Part shown: positions 1-7,415 of the stretch, in pieces
Layout: every line of letters begins with the position of its first letter
How positions within the stretch are numbered: the stretch's first letter is position 1
Source: Pirellulales bacterium
GTDB lineage: Bacteria > Planctomycetota > Planctomycetia > Pirellulales > JANQPP01
NCBI GenBank assembly: GCA_028289405.1
Contig: JANQPP010000021.1
Coordinates: forward strand, 1-55,044
Length of the DNA: 55,044 nt
Reading direction: 5' to 3'
Notes under the pieces: model-generated
Told to the model about the DNA's origin: nothing
Database searches by the model: none
Seen by the model: the letters and a program-made list of their open reading frames with translations, nothing else
Program-made: the position numbers and the translations under genes

Positions 1-156
1 CCTTTCAAAAAGCAGGCCGCTCCGGCTCTCCCTTGCCTTCGCGGCCCAAGTTCACAAGGATCGGCCCTCATGGCCGAGAATTCGGTGGCACAGATGGACG
101 CCTAACGAGCGCTTGGTCCTTCTCACGACTCGGAAGTCATCGGGGGCGTGGATGCG

Positions 157-792
157 TTAGGAGGCGGATGCGGCCTCGGGAGCTTCCCGCTTTCTCGAAG
201 TGCGCGGAGGCTTGCTCCTCGACGAGACCCGCTTGTCGACAAGGAATCGCGATAGGTCGACCTCGGCGGGCACGACGATCCGCACAGGCTTCGTGTCACA
301 CACTTCCACGACGCCCGCTCCGTCGGGGCCCAGTTCCACGACGCCTTCCGCTGGAAACCACGATGTGCCTAGCTCCACCAGAATGGCCCAAGGCATGCCA
401 CGCGGTGTTTCCGCCTTGCGGAAGTGGACCTCGTTGAATTTGCCCACGGCGTGAAGGCCACTGTTGAGATTGAAGCAGAACCGCTCGTTGACGCGGCATT
501 CGTAGCTGTCTCCGGCGAAATTGGGCGGGATGTCGAGGAAGGATTCCGGGACACGATCCGCATCCCAGATGCCCTTCAGGACCAGAAAGCGTTTGCCCCG
601 CCTCGGCATTTCGAAGTCTTGCCTGCGGGCCTCATTGGGCCTCTCGGCCTCGGTATGCAGGGATTTGGCCGCGGCTTCGGTGGCGGCGAGTCCCAGGCAT
701 TGGCCACTGGGCGCGTAGGCCGCGAAGTAGTGGCCAGGCGACGACTGGACCGGCTGACGGGACAGGTGAGGGGTGGACGTTGGACTAGCCAT
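157..792 (-). CDS. Hypothetical protein, 211 aa
   Basis: I do not recognise a family. The protein is soluble, with no signal peptide or membrane segment. The central part (residues about 60-185) is rich in aromatic, Gly and Val residues and looks like a folded beta-rich domain. The last 25 residues are a basic, Ser/Ala-rich tail. The start is well supported: an AAGGAG ribosome site lies about 9 nt before the ATG at 792. It stands alone on the minus strand, about 400 bp from the next gene, which is divergent. It is probably a real gene because of the ribosome site and the clean reading frame; its function is unknown. Confidence 0.6.
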   Translation of the reverse strand: MASPTSTPHLSRQPVQSSPGHYFAAYAPSGQCLGLAATEAAAKSLHTEAERPNEARRQDFEMPRRGKRFLVLKGIWDADRVPESFLDIPPNFAGDSYECRVNERFCFNLNSGLHAVGKFNEVHFRKAETPRGMPWAILVELGTSWFPAEGVVELGPDGAGVVEVCDTKPVRIVVPAEVDLSRFLVDKRVSSRSKPPRTSRKREAPEAASAS

Positions 793-1207
793 AACCAGTT
801 CTCCTTGAGAAATGGCAGCCAGCCGCGAAGGTATAGCGGGGGTGGCCTACGCAGGTAGGAACCCAAGGCCCAGAATTGGACCAGACGTACCCAGGCGTGA
901 TCGGTACGATGTGCCATAGCCCTTCAGCAGTCTGTGCTGCGGTTGGGTTAGAGCGGGTCGGGTGTTGGAACCATCCGGCTCGCTCGCCTGTTTACAACGC
1001 CCCCAGATTAGCGGGTGGCGTCAGGGGATGCAAGGGAATTGTGCTGGCAAACGTGCATTCCAGCACGGAATGATTCCCCCACCTAAGGGCAAGAGGGAGA
1101 AAACCGTCAAAGCTGCGCTGGGGTGGTTGTATCCCCTATTTCCCCCAAATATAATCCCGGCTCACGCCATGCCTCGCGTCCAGCGACGAATTCAGGGAGA
1201 AAGCACG
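793..1207. other. Intergenic stretch without a convincing gene
   Basis: This 415-bp stretch separates two divergently oriented genes. A longer in-frame reading of the downstream PEP-CTERM gene back to 962 exists. I reject it because the signal peptide and ribosome site both point to the ATG at 1208. I see no RNA gene or strong hairpin here; promoters for both neighbours presumably lie in it. Confidence 0.5.
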
Positions 1208-1909
1208 ATGAAAAACGATGCCTACCGATGGGTACTGGCGATTGTTGCCGGAGTATTCGCTGTTACTGCGAACAATTCCGCCGATGCCGCCGTGATTGGA
1301 ACATTCAACAGCCGAGCAGCTTGGGAAACTGCGGCGGGTACGCCTGACTTCTTCGAGGACTTTTCAGGGCCGGGTAATTTGCTGCCCGTGTCTCCACCGT
1401 TTGTTACCGGCAGCCTGACCATCGAGGGAATCTCTAGGCCCACGACCGCCTTTCCGTCATTGGTGCGTAGCTCGATTCCCGCCGAGTCTGTGGACGGAAC
1501 GCAGCACCTCTTGGTTAGGATTGGCACCACTCAGTCACACGACGCATCTCTCATTCTTACGTTTGACCGGCCAATTACTGCAATTGGTTTCGATCTTAAT
1601 CCGAATCCTGGCACCATCCACAACCCGGCTGGCAACAACCCCAACGTTATTGATTTTACAACCAGCGCTGGTGGAGGTTCCTTCAACCTGCCGACCACGG
1701 ATGTCACCGAATTTCGAGGATTCACCTTCGATATGCCGTTCACTTCGTTCACCATGACATCCAACTCGTTCTTTCCCACCTGGGGCTTGGACAACCTCGC
1801 TGCTGTTTCGTCGCCCGTCCCCGAACCCTCCAGCATCGCCGTCTGGTCTCTGCTCGCTCTCGTCGTCGGAGGAACTGGCTGGTATCGCCGCAAGCGTCGA
1901 GCCGCCTGA
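1208..1909 (+). CDS. PEP-CTERM sorting domain protein, 233 aa
   Basis: This is a secreted surface protein of unknown function with a C-terminal PEP-CTERM sorting signal. It starts with a signal peptide (residues 1-28, ending near ADA-A). The middle is about 170 residues of low-charge beta-type sequence (GNNPN, LTFDRPITAIGFDL), as in many planctomycete PEP-CTERM proteins. The tail carries VPEPSS, a hydrophobic helix and the basic cluster YRRKRR, which is the exosortase recognition arrangement. The start at 1208 follows a GGGAGA ribosome site and gives a normal signal peptide. A good intrinsic terminator follows. No exosortase is in the window, so processing must be done by an enzyme encoded elsewhere. 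Confidence 0.85.
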   Translation: MKNDAYRWVLAIVAGVFAVTANNSADAAVIGTFNSRAAWETAAGTPDFFEDFSGPGNLLPVSPPFVTGSLTIEGISRPTTAFPSLVRSSIPAESVDGTQHLLVRIGTTQSHDASLILTFDRPITAIGFDLNPNPGTIHNPAGNNPNVIDFTTSAGGGSFNLPTTDVTEFRGFTFDMPFTSFTMTSNSFFPTWGLDNLAAVSSPVPEPSSIAVWSLLALVVGGTGWYRRKRRAA

Positions 1910-1932
1910 CCGCCATTCAATCTAAACACCGC

Positions 1933-1959
1933 AGCCCGCTCACCATGGCGGGCTTTTTT
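1933..1959 (+). terminator. Rho-independent terminator after the PEP-CTERM gene
   Basis: A perfect 7-bp stem (AGCCCGC at 1933-1939 with GCGGGCT at 1948-1954) and an 8-nt loop are followed directly by a run of T. It lies 24 nt after the stop codon at 1909. Confidence 0.85.
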
Positions 1960-2312
1960 ATTGCGCCGAGCGTGACATACGGGAATGGCTTAGCCGCATC
2001 GACAATCCCGCCTTGGAAGCCATCCGTTCACTTCCAAGCCCGCCGATGGTGACCAATTGATCACAAACGGCACCATAAACACGCAAATCTGCGTCTTTTT
2101 GTTCCGGCAAATTTTCCGGGACAGAAGCCCCAAAACGTTTCGCTCCCGCACACCTAGTGAACACGCTTGGGGGGGGGCATCCGGTCAGCTTGGCGGCGGG
2201 ATAATGCAATGGGGGCAAAGCGATATGATTTGGCTGCTCGGCGTCAGTCGGAACAACCAGCACAATGCGGCATTCCACGTGAATAAAACGGCGGCTCACT
2301 GCCGATACCAAC
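1960..2312. other. Intergenic stretch before the toxin-antitoxin pair
   Basis: There is no supported gene. Open frames here (for example 2057-2425 on the plus strand) have atypical composition and would run into the toxin gene. A run of nine G lies at 2169-2177. A short hairpin with a T-run (ACGCA/TGCGT, about 2079-2096) may be a weak terminator. Confidence 0.4.
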
Positions 2313-2341
2313 TTGACTATGATCGCAAATATGCGATCATT
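2313..2341 (+). promoter_or_regulatory. Candidate promoter and operator of the toxin-antitoxin operon
   Basis: A perfect 8-bp inverted repeat (TGATCGCA at 2320-2327, TGCGATCA at 2332-2339, 4-nt spacer) lies 18 nt upstream of the toxin start. A -35-like TTGACT is at 2313-2318, so the palindrome would sit between the -35 and -10 elements. This is the usual place for autorepression by an Xre antitoxin. The -10 element itself is poor. Confidence 0.45.
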
Positions 2342-2357
2342 GAACACTGGGTGAAGT

Positions 2358-2723
2358 ATGCCGCGTACGACCGTATTGTTGTTCCAAGAGAAAGACGGCA
2401 CCGTGCCGCTCTTGGAGTGGATTGAAGGTTTACCCTCCAAAGTGGTTGCGAAGTGCCAGGAAAAAATTGATCGGCTGAAAGAATGTGGACACGAATTGCG
2501 GCGCCCCGAAGCGGATTTCTTGCGTGATGGAATTCATGAGCTTCGAATTCAGCGGCAGCAAGTGAACTACCGGATGCTCTACTTTTTTCACGGGCGCGAA
2601 GCCGTGGTGATTTCCCATGGCCTTGTGAAAGAGCGAAAGGTGCCCGCAGGCGAAATCAACGCTGCAATTCGCCGCAAGGAACTCTTCGAGAAGAATCCGA
2701 CAAAGCACACCTATCGGGAGTAA
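2358..2723 (+). CDS. RelE/HigB-like toxin (phage-derived Gp49-type)
   Basis: This is a probable type II toxin, an mRNA interferase of the HigB / Gp49-like branch of the RelE superfamily. At 121 aa it has the normal length. Diagnostic features are the N-terminal region ending in a PLLEWIEGLP-like segment, a central helix pair with conserved Lys/Arg, the motif HELRIQ at about residue 62, the strand NYRMLYFF, and the C-terminal ISHGLVKE plus basic helix that carries the catalytic basic residues in this family. It is the first gene of a two-gene operon; the antitoxin begins 5 nt downstream. Toxin before antitoxin is the typical HigBA order. Regulation is probably by the antitoxin binding the palindrome at 2320-2339. 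Confidence 0.85.
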   Translation: MPRTTVLLFQEKDGTVPLLEWIEGLPSKVVAKCQEKIDRLKECGHELRRPEADFLRDGIHELRIQRQQVNYRMLYFFHGREAVVISHGLVKERKVPAGEINAAIRRKELFEKNPTKHTYRE

Positions 2724-2728
2724 TCGCG

Positions 2729-3148
2729 ATGCCTACCGCAAGCAAGAAGAACAAAACACCTCGCAAGCCGAAGCGAACCACGGCGGGGCGTGCCAAAGCG
2801 AAGACCGCAACGGCAAGGACGCGTGTCGTGCGGCGAGGGAGTTCCCGCAAACCCACGAGCGACGCGTCAACAATTTTGCACCGCCGCTACTTCGAGGGAA
2901 AAGCAGATCGTTTGCAAGAACTTGAAGAGGCCCGGGCGGAGGCCCTGGTTGCCCGAAAAGTATTCAACGCGAGGACCGAGGCAGGCTTGTCGCAACGAGC
3001 CCTCGCGAAACTGGTGGGAACCACCGCTTCCGTTATCTCACGACTCGAGGACGCCGACTATGAAGGGCACTCGCTCGCGATGCTTCGCAGGGTTGCCGCC
3101 GCACTAAATAAACGGCTTGAGGTCCGCTTTGTTTCCGCAGGCAAGTAG
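2729..3148 (+). CDS. Xre-family antitoxin (HigA-like)
   Basis: This is a DNA-binding antitoxin of 139 aa. The first 45 residues are very basic and Lys/Arg/Ala/Thr rich and look disordered. The C-terminal half is an Xre helix-turn-helix: RTEAGLSQRALAKLVGTT followed by the recognition helix VISRLED at about residues 108-116. It should neutralise the toxin encoded 5 nt upstream and repress their shared promoter. The basic N-terminal extension is unusual for HigA and may add non-specific DNA contact or be the toxin-binding part. An attC-like hairpin follows at 3163. Confidence 0.85.
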   Translation: MPTASKKNKTPRKPKRTTAGRAKAKTATARTRVVRRGSSRKPTSDASTILHRRYFEGKADRLQELEEARAEALVARKVFNARTEAGLSQRALAKLVGTTASVISRLEDADYEGHSLAMLRRVAAALNKRLEVRFVSAGK

Positions 3149-3162
3149 CGGCCCCGGATTCG

Positions 3163-3232
3163 GCCCCTAACGCCCAGCGTCGGTCCAGGTCTTCTTCTGA
3201 TACCTGACCGACCGTTTGAACGCGTTAGGAGC
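3163..3232 (+). repeat. attC-like hairpin (candidate integron recombination site)
   Basis: Outer arms GCCCCTAACGC (3163-3173) and GCGTTAGGAGC (3222-3232) pair at 10 of 11 positions. An unpaired spacer follows on both sides. Inner arms (3179-3190 and 3202-3212) pair with one extra base bulged out on the left, and the loop is 11 nt. This matches the plan of integron attC sites: R box with AAC...GTT, unpaired central spacer, L box with an extrahelical base, variable loop. It starts 14 nt after the antitoxin stop, where a cassette attC would sit. A plain terminator hairpin is the alternative, but no T-run follows. Confidence 0.4.
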
Positions 3233-3293
3233 GATCCTGTGAGGCCGTTTTTCGGTCAGAGGGGCTGAAACTGGCTACGCGGGCTGATTTCAA

Positions 3294-3324
3294 CAAAAAA
3301 CCGCCAGCCCATGCGGACCGGCGG
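3294..3324 (-). terminator. Intrinsic terminator of the second PEP-CTERM gene
   Basis: Read on the minus strand, a GC-rich stem (CCGCC at 3301-3305 with GGCGG at 3320-3324, loop about 14 nt that can pair further) is followed by a T6 run (A6 at 3295-3300 on the plus strand). It lies 29 nt after the stop codon at 3353. Confidence 0.75.
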
Positions 3325-3352
3325 CTTGAGTGACCGTGATGTACGACGAATG

Positions 3353-3892
3353 CTATCTGCGGCGACGGCGCCAGGTGAATCCGCCAATAGCCAAGCCAAG
3401 TAGGCTCCAGACGAGCAGCGAAGATGGTTCGGGGACGTGAGTTGTAAAAACCGTGGCCTCGACGAAGCCGCCTTGTTGCAATTGAGTGAGTTCAGGAAAA
3501 AAGATTTCGAATGACGTTGGTGTGACATTCTGGATTGTGGGAGGCGCTATGATACCCGCCCCGCCCGTGATCTGGACATCGTCGATGAATCCGGGAGTGA
3601 TTCCCCAGTCGAGATCTTCGAATCGAAAAAGTTCGTCACCGTCAAAGGTGATCGATGAAGAAATCCACGTAACCAAGAACGTGTCCGCATCGATGTCCAC
3701 ACTCCATCGGTCGGCACCGAAGGAAGGCAGTTCCACTCCGCCGGTGACTAGCACATTGTCCTGTTGGATGATTAAGGGCAAATCAGGAAATTCGTCGGTC
3801 ACGGTGACATTTGTCCCGATAAGGGACGCATTCGCATGTTGGCAGGCAAAGATAGCGGCAATTACGACGGCGATGGGGGCGATTTGTTTCAT
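3353..3892 (-). CDS. PEP-CTERM sorting domain protein, 179 aa
   Basis: This is a second secreted PEP-CTERM protein of unknown function. Residues 1-22 form a signal peptide (MKQIAPIAVVIAAIFA... ending ANA-S). The body is an acidic beta-rich domain. The C terminus has VPEPSS, a hydrophobic stretch and a final run of five Arg. I chose the ATG at 3892, not an upstream one at 3970, because it places the signal peptide at the N terminus and a GAGGGG ribosome site lies about 10 nt before it. It is monocistronic with its own terminator. Confidence 0.85.
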   Translation of the reverse strand: MKQIAPIAVVIAAIFACQHANASLIGTNVTVTDEFPDLPLIIQQDNVLVTGGVELPSFGADRWSVDIDADTFLVTWISSSITFDGDELFRFEDLDWGITPGFIDDVQITGGAGIIAPPTIQNVTPTSFEIFFPELTQLQQGGFVEATVFTTHVPEPSSLLVWSLLGLAIGGFTWRRRRR

Positions 3893-3987
3893 TGCGGAAG
3901 CCCCTCGGAAGATGGAATATCCAGAACTAGAGGATACATCGTATGCCCGCCGATAGGGCGATGCAACCAAATTTGCCTCTCACGCCT

Positions 3988-4015
3988 CCCCCGGGGATCG
4001 CGACTCCCCAGGGGC
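3988..4015. repeat. 28-nt hairpin sequence, copy 1 (inverted exact copy at 53910-53937)
   Basis: These 28 bases recur exactly, in inverted orientation, at 53910-53937. The sequence folds into a 10-bp stem (one G-T pair) with a loop of about 8 nt. It lies just downstream of the last minus-strand phage gene, where a transcription terminator or element boundary would be expected. A second shared 12-mer (TTGTCAAAGATC at 4028-4039) lies at nearly the same spacing beside the other copy. Confidence 0.8.
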
Positions 4016-4030
4016 CAACACACCAGCTTG

Positions 4031-4228
4031 TCAAAGATCATCGTCTCGCACGTCCGGCCTGCCCCGCACCGTCAAATCCTCGACCAACTGCGGGAACCAG
4101 TGTTCAGTGGGGCACGCTCGCCGCCTCCTGCGCTCCGCCGGCGTCCAGGTCTGTTGGATGGCTCGGCACTCCCGGCGAATCTCGCGGCGTGTGGGGTTGC
4201 GTTGTAGGGCCACATCCTTGGAGGGCAT
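4031..4228 (-). CDS. Small phage-island protein, 65 aa
   Basis: This is a short, very basic protein of unknown function. A central helix (RRECRAIQQTWTPAERRRRR) suggests a nucleic-acid-binding or structural accessory role, but this is inference. It would be the last gene of the minus-strand phage unit, 92 bp after the prohead protease. A longer in-frame start at 4333 exists and would overlap the protease gene by 13 bp. I prefer the shorter form, though neither start has a strong ribosome site. Confidence 0.4.
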   Translation of the reverse strand: MPSKDVALQRNPTRREIRRECRAIQQTWTPAERRRRRACPTEHWFPQLVEDLTVRGRPDVRDDDL

Positions 4229-4320
4229 CTTGTCGCGCCTGAAGAAAACCACCGTGCCCCCGGCATGCCATCCAGGGACACGGCGTTGGCGATGAAAAAC
4301 ACCATCGCGACCGACACGGG

Positions 4321-5025
4321 TCAAATTTCCCAACGCTCTTCACGTGATTGGCGGGTCACGGAGAGATTGAATTTTTCTTGGGCTTCCTCGATGGCCGCGT
4401 CATCATCCGCCGAATGGTCCGGGGCGAAGAACACATACGAGCCGGCAAACGCGGGCCGCAACGTCAAGCTGATCTCCGCCAAGCCTTCCCGGAAGCGGCG
4501 AATGTAGCCGAAGCCATTCTTGTCGGTGCCCCAGGACGCGGTGTCGTCATCCCAGCCGGGGGAAACGCCTAGCTGCCCCGCTGAAATCATCTCCGTCAGG
4601 TTGAGCTGCACATTGGCGTTGCACTTCGGCGTGATCTCAAAAATGGCGCGTCCGCCCCACTCCCGGACGCTGGCCATGCCGATCGCCTGGTAAGGGTCGT
4701 GGTCGTAAAAGACGAGGCACTTTTTCGTGATGCCCTTGAACGCCCCCGGTGCGAAATAAAATTCCCGGTCATCGAGCGAAACTTCCCAGACCGGCAAGAT
4801 GCCCAGCCACATCGGCTTGTGGCGGGCGTAATTGCGGGGGCGAGCCGGTGCCGGTCGTCGCCGAGTGTGGGAATCGATCTGGGGCCGCAGTCGAGATGGC
4901 CGGCGCCGTGGGGTGTGGCTGCTCCAATTGGCGGGAACGCTGACCACCGGCGGCGGAGAACTATCACCGAACAAGCCGCCGCTCATGGGTCCGGTCTTGA
5001 TGAAAATCACATCGGATTTCGGCAT
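4321..5025 (-). CDS. HK97-family prohead protease
   Basis: This is the capsid maturation protease that processes scaffold and capsid during phage head assembly. The family signature is present in order: the GAFK motif (about residue 94), FYDHD with the catalytic His109, a central beta region (IGMASV, AIFEITP), the helix before LGVS with the catalytic Ser155, and LAEISLTLRPAF (about 182-193), the conserved strand before the C terminus. The first 70 residues are a Pro/Arg-rich extension not seen in typical family members. The start at 5025 has an AAGGA site 7 nt upstream. No major capsid or portal gene accompanies it, which is abnormal, since they are usually adjacent. Confidence 0.85.
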   Translation of the reverse strand: MPKSDVIFIKTGPMSGGLFGDSSPPPVVSVPANWSSHTPRRRPSRLRPQIDSHTRRRPAPARPRNYARHKPMWLGILPVWEVSLDDREFYFAPGAFKGITKKCLVFYDHDPYQAIGMASVREWGGRAIFEITPKCNANVQLNLTEMISAGQLGVSPGWDDDTASWGTDKNGFGYIRRFREGLAEISLTLRPAFAGSYVFFAPDHSADDDAAIEEAQEKFNLSVTRQSREERWEI

Positions 5026-5044
5026 GAGATGTCCTTTCGGATGC

Positions 5045-5551
5045 CTAGCGGATTCGCACTTCCAAGACGTCGATTTGCTGCCGCACGTGCTCTTCCGTGA
5101 GTCGCGGCCTTGGCCCGGTCCATTCGTGCCGTAGCTGCTGGGCGTCCTGGATGGCTTGCTCGATGCGTTCGATTTTCGCTTCCATGGCCCGGAGCCGCTG
5201 GGCGTGGACGCGGCGTTCCGTGGCGATTTGTTCCGGGAAGTTGGCGAAGGTTTTCAGCCAAGATTCATCGATGGGAATCATGTGGTCCCGGAGGTTGGCA
5301 ATCTTGCGTTCGGCCTCGTGAACGAAGCGATCCACGATCGGGTCGTGGGGATTTCGCTCGTTCGTCGCTTTCTGCTCCGCAAAAGATGTCTCCATTTCCT
5401 TCGCACGTAGCCGACCACGCATCACGCGGAGTTCCTGCTTGGCTTCCGCGTGGGCCGCGTCCAGGTCTTCGAAGCGGGCTTGGGCTTGCTCCACATCTTG
5501 GCGAAGTTGGTCAAGTTCCGTGGCGTTTCGATCCAGCGTTTCCGTGATCAT
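5045..5551 (-). CDS. Coiled-coil phage protein, 168 aa
   Basis: This is an acidic, highly helical protein with two heptad-rich segments (about residues 8-60 and 115-150) and no membrane segment. The family is not recognised. It lies between the small terminase (11 bp away) and the prohead protease (19 bp away). Being coiled-coil and directly before a protease, it could act as a scaffold-like protein, but that is inference from position only. An AGGAG site lies 9 nt before the ATG at 5551. Confidence 0.6.
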   Translation of the reverse strand: MITETLDRNATELDQLRQDVEQAQARFEDLDAAHAEAKQELRVMRGRLRAKEMETSFAEQKATNERNPHDPIVDRFVHEAERKIANLRDHMIPIDESWLKTFANFPEQIATERRVHAQRLRAMEAKIERIEQAIQDAQQLRHEWTGPRPRLTEEHVRQQIDVLEVRIR

Positions 5552-5562
5552 TTGGCATGCTC

Positions 5563-5982
5563 CTAGGCTCGGTCTGGAAAAAATCGTGATTTGTCTGGGC
5601 CGGTGGACGGCTCGGGAACATGGGCCGCACCCAACTCAGCACGTGATGCGGGCGTCATGCCGAAGCTGGATTCCAGCCCGGACAGGATGTTGGAAAGCTT
5701 TACCATCGCGGGCACGTCGTGCGTCTTCCTCGCTTCCCGCCACGTCACCAGCGTTTCGCAGTAGCGGGCGAGGGCGAAGCGATCCACACTCGATGCCACC
5801 CCCATTTGCACCAGCGGCGGGACCACGCTCTTCCACGTGGCCTTGGCCGATCGGGACAGCCAGGAAGGCATTGCGGGCTCACCCGCCGGCGGAATCGGTT
5901 CGTTGGGCCGTGTCTTGGCCCGCCATGATCCACGCAAAGCCAGGATCTTCGTTGGCGTCGGTTTCGGTCCGCGTTTGCCCAT
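5563..5982 (-). CDS. Phage terminase small subunit, P27 family
   Basis: This is the DNA-recognition subunit of the packaging motor. The 139-aa protein begins with the family hallmark GKRGPKPTPTKILALRGS, followed by the Pro-rich linker (PIPPAGEP-MPSWLS) and the helical core with W..VVPPL..MG and D..ALARYCE. The end has the short TPASRAEL element that corresponds to the GLSPASR motif. It starts at 5982 after AGGGGAG. Its partner, the large terminase, is not found in this window. A 72-nt sequence just upstream (6006-6077) recurs near a second, broken P27 gene at 53440. Confidence 0.85.
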   Translation of the reverse strand: MGKRGPKPTPTKILALRGSWRAKTRPNEPIPPAGEPAMPSWLSRSAKATWKSVVPPLVQMGVASSVDRFALARYCETLVTWREARKTHDVPAMVKLSNILSGLESSFGMTPASRAELGAAHVPEPSTGPDKSRFFPDRA

Positions 5983-6005
5983 CTCCCCTGAAACTCCATA
6001 ACCCG

Positions 6006-6077
6006 TGAAAAAAAACGTGCGATCCCGCCGTCCGGTCTACAGTAGTCAATCTCTAGAAACAAAACCCGCCCCTCCCC
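6006..6077. repeat. 72-nt phage-associated block, copy 1 (about 76% identical to 53170-53240)
   Basis: This block lies in the 98-bp gap immediately upstream of the small terminase gene. It matches 53170-53240 in the same plus-strand orientation at about three quarters of positions. The best-kept core is TCCGGTCTAC, and the right end is AAAACC(C/T)GCC-CTCCCC. Packaging (cos/pac) sites often lie next to the small terminase gene, so this is a candidate recognition site; a shared leader is the alternative. Confidence 0.6.
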
Positions 6078-6080
6078 ATG

Positions 6081-6638
6081 TCACACCGGCACCCAGCGGG
6101 AGCCATCGAACTGAAGTTCTACAATCGTCGAGTCTCCCGCCATCACGATGTCATTGTTGCCAAGCGAAAGGTTGCCCGTGCCGGCTTTGAGCGTAATCGT
6201 CTCACTCGGCGAGCCGACTTGCAGGCTCACCGTTTGTCCTTGCTCGCCGCCCGTAATCGTGTCCACGTTGTCGCTGGTCCCGGTCTCGGAAACCACCGTG
6301 TGGTATGGGTAGAAAATGTTGATTTTCCCTGCCTCGATGCGGCGCTTGACTTTGTCGCCGAAGTAATGCGGACTCTGAATGAAACCGTCGTAAGGGATGC
6401 GGATACGGGCCGGGTGCTGGGTGACGCGGATCGATAGTGCCGGCAATTCGACGGTTTGAGGAACAGGAAAGTTATTGGCTCGGCACTCGACGGTGATCGG
6501 CGGTAGGTGTACCTCTTGCGAGGTCCCGGAGATGATCGCCGCTGGCGGGACCACATCGCAGTTGATCACAATCGGCGGCAAGAGGACCGTTTGGTTGCCC
6601 GTAGGCACGCTCTGGCGTTTGACGAAGAAGATCAGCAT
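6081..6638 (-). CDS. Phage structural protein, tail/fibre-like, 185 aa
   Basis: This is a beta-rich protein without cysteine-rich or catalytic motifs. Residues 1-75 contain repeated alternating stretches (VLLPPIVI, VHLPPITV, VELPALSI) that look like stacked beta strands. The C-terminal 45 residues (LKAGTGNLSLGNNDI... and LQFDGSRWVPV) resemble the end module found in many phage tail fibre or appendage proteins. It lies between the small terminase and another surface-like protein, 3 bp from the upstream gene, so they are probably co-transcribed. The ATG at 6638 has a GGAAG site. Confidence 0.55.
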   Translation of the reverse strand: MLIFFVKRQSVPTGNQTVLLPPIVINCDVVPPAAIISGTSQEVHLPPITVECRANNFPVPQTVELPALSIRVTQHPARIRIPYDGFIQSPHYFGDKVKRRIEAGKINIFYPYHTVVSETGTSDNVDTITGGEQGQTVSLQVGSPSETITLKAGTGNLSLGNNDIVMAGDSTIVELQFDGSRWVPV

Positions 6639-6641
6639 ATG

Positions 6642-7415
6642 TCATCTTCCACCCACGATGAGAAACGTATCGCTGCCGGAGGGAGCAACGGGCAAAGGAT
6701 CACTCAACGTGAGTAGTTTCGTCGTGCCGTTGTAGGCGCTGACGTAGCCCCCAATGCCCTTGAGCGCGCCGGACCGGAATGTCAGGAACGCGTCTACATA
6801 AAAATCATTGTTCGCCGCCAGGCCGCCATCTCCCGTGAACGACGTTGCGGTGGGCGCGGGGCTGGCTTGGACCGTACCCGTAACTTGGGCGTCGCCGAAA
6901 GTATCTAGGCCGGCGTCGATAATCGCCTGATCGATTTCGGCGTTGACCTGTGCCGCCGTGAGCGTGGAGTAGTTCGCGGCAAGAATCGTGCGGGCATCCA
7001 TCTCCGCCTTGGTGGGCGGATCGTAGGCGGTCAGCGCGTCCGACACTTCACTTTGGACTTCCGTATCCCAGGCGGAGTTCCAAGGCTGCTGAGTGAGACC
7101 GGCACCGTTGGCTCCAATTCGCGAGAAGGCATCGCCTGTTTGCGGGAACGTGGTGTAGACCTGTAGCGTGACCGGTACCGCTCCGGTCCCCGTGAACGTG
7201 AAGGCGATGTGATCGAAATTGGTCTCGGCCTGGGACGGGGCGTAGGCGTGATAGCCGTTCCCCTTGTGTGTGGCATTGCCGGAATTCACCGAGCCCAAGG
7301 TTTGTGTTCCGTTGTCGCCGGTGATGCGACAAGCAGCCGTGCCGGTGAAGGCCGCACCCGTGGTGGCATTCACCATCTCCACGCCAATCACTTGTCCGGC
7401 GGTGTTCTTTTTCAT
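6642..7415 (-). CDS. Phage structural protein, 257 aa
   Basis: This is an Ala/Thr/Gly-rich protein with phage virion composition. Residues 1-110 look like a beta-sandwich (VEMVNATTGAAFTG, HIAFTFTGTGAVPVTLQVY). Residues 115-180 are helical and spaced by repeated Asp/Ala motifs. The C-terminal 60 residues form a second beta domain ending in TFLIVGGR. The family is not named with confidence; similar proteins occur in the tail or baseplate regions of planctomycete prophages as far as I recall. Its start overlaps the upstream gene's stop by ATGA, so the two are translationally coupled. Confidence 0.5.
   Translation of the reverse strand: MKKNTAGQVIGVEMVNATTGAAFTGTAACRITGDNGTQTLGSVNSGNATHKGNGYHAYAPSQAETNFDHIAFTFTGTGAVPVTLQVYTTFPQTGDAFSRIGANGAGLTQQPWNSAWDTEVQSEVSDALTAYDPPTKAEMDARTILAANYSTLTAAQVNAEIDQAIIDAGLDTFGDAQVTGTVQASPAPTATSFTGDGGLAANNDFYVDAFLTFRSGALKGIGGYVSAYNGTTKLLTLSDPLPVAPSGSDTFLIVGGR

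Noticed and set aside
101..161. Second attC-like pair (CCTAACG ... CGTTAGGAG) near the left edge
   Set aside because: The outer arms are short, and I find no paired inner boxes with an extrahelical base, unlike the site at 3163.
962..1207. 82-residue N-terminal extension of the first PEP-CTERM protein
   Set aside because: It would bury the signal peptide, and a proper ribosome site and ATG lie at 1208.
2057..2425. 122-aa open frame upstream of the toxin gene
   Set aside because: It overlaps the toxin start, spans a G9 run and a likely operator, and shows no domain or ribosome site.
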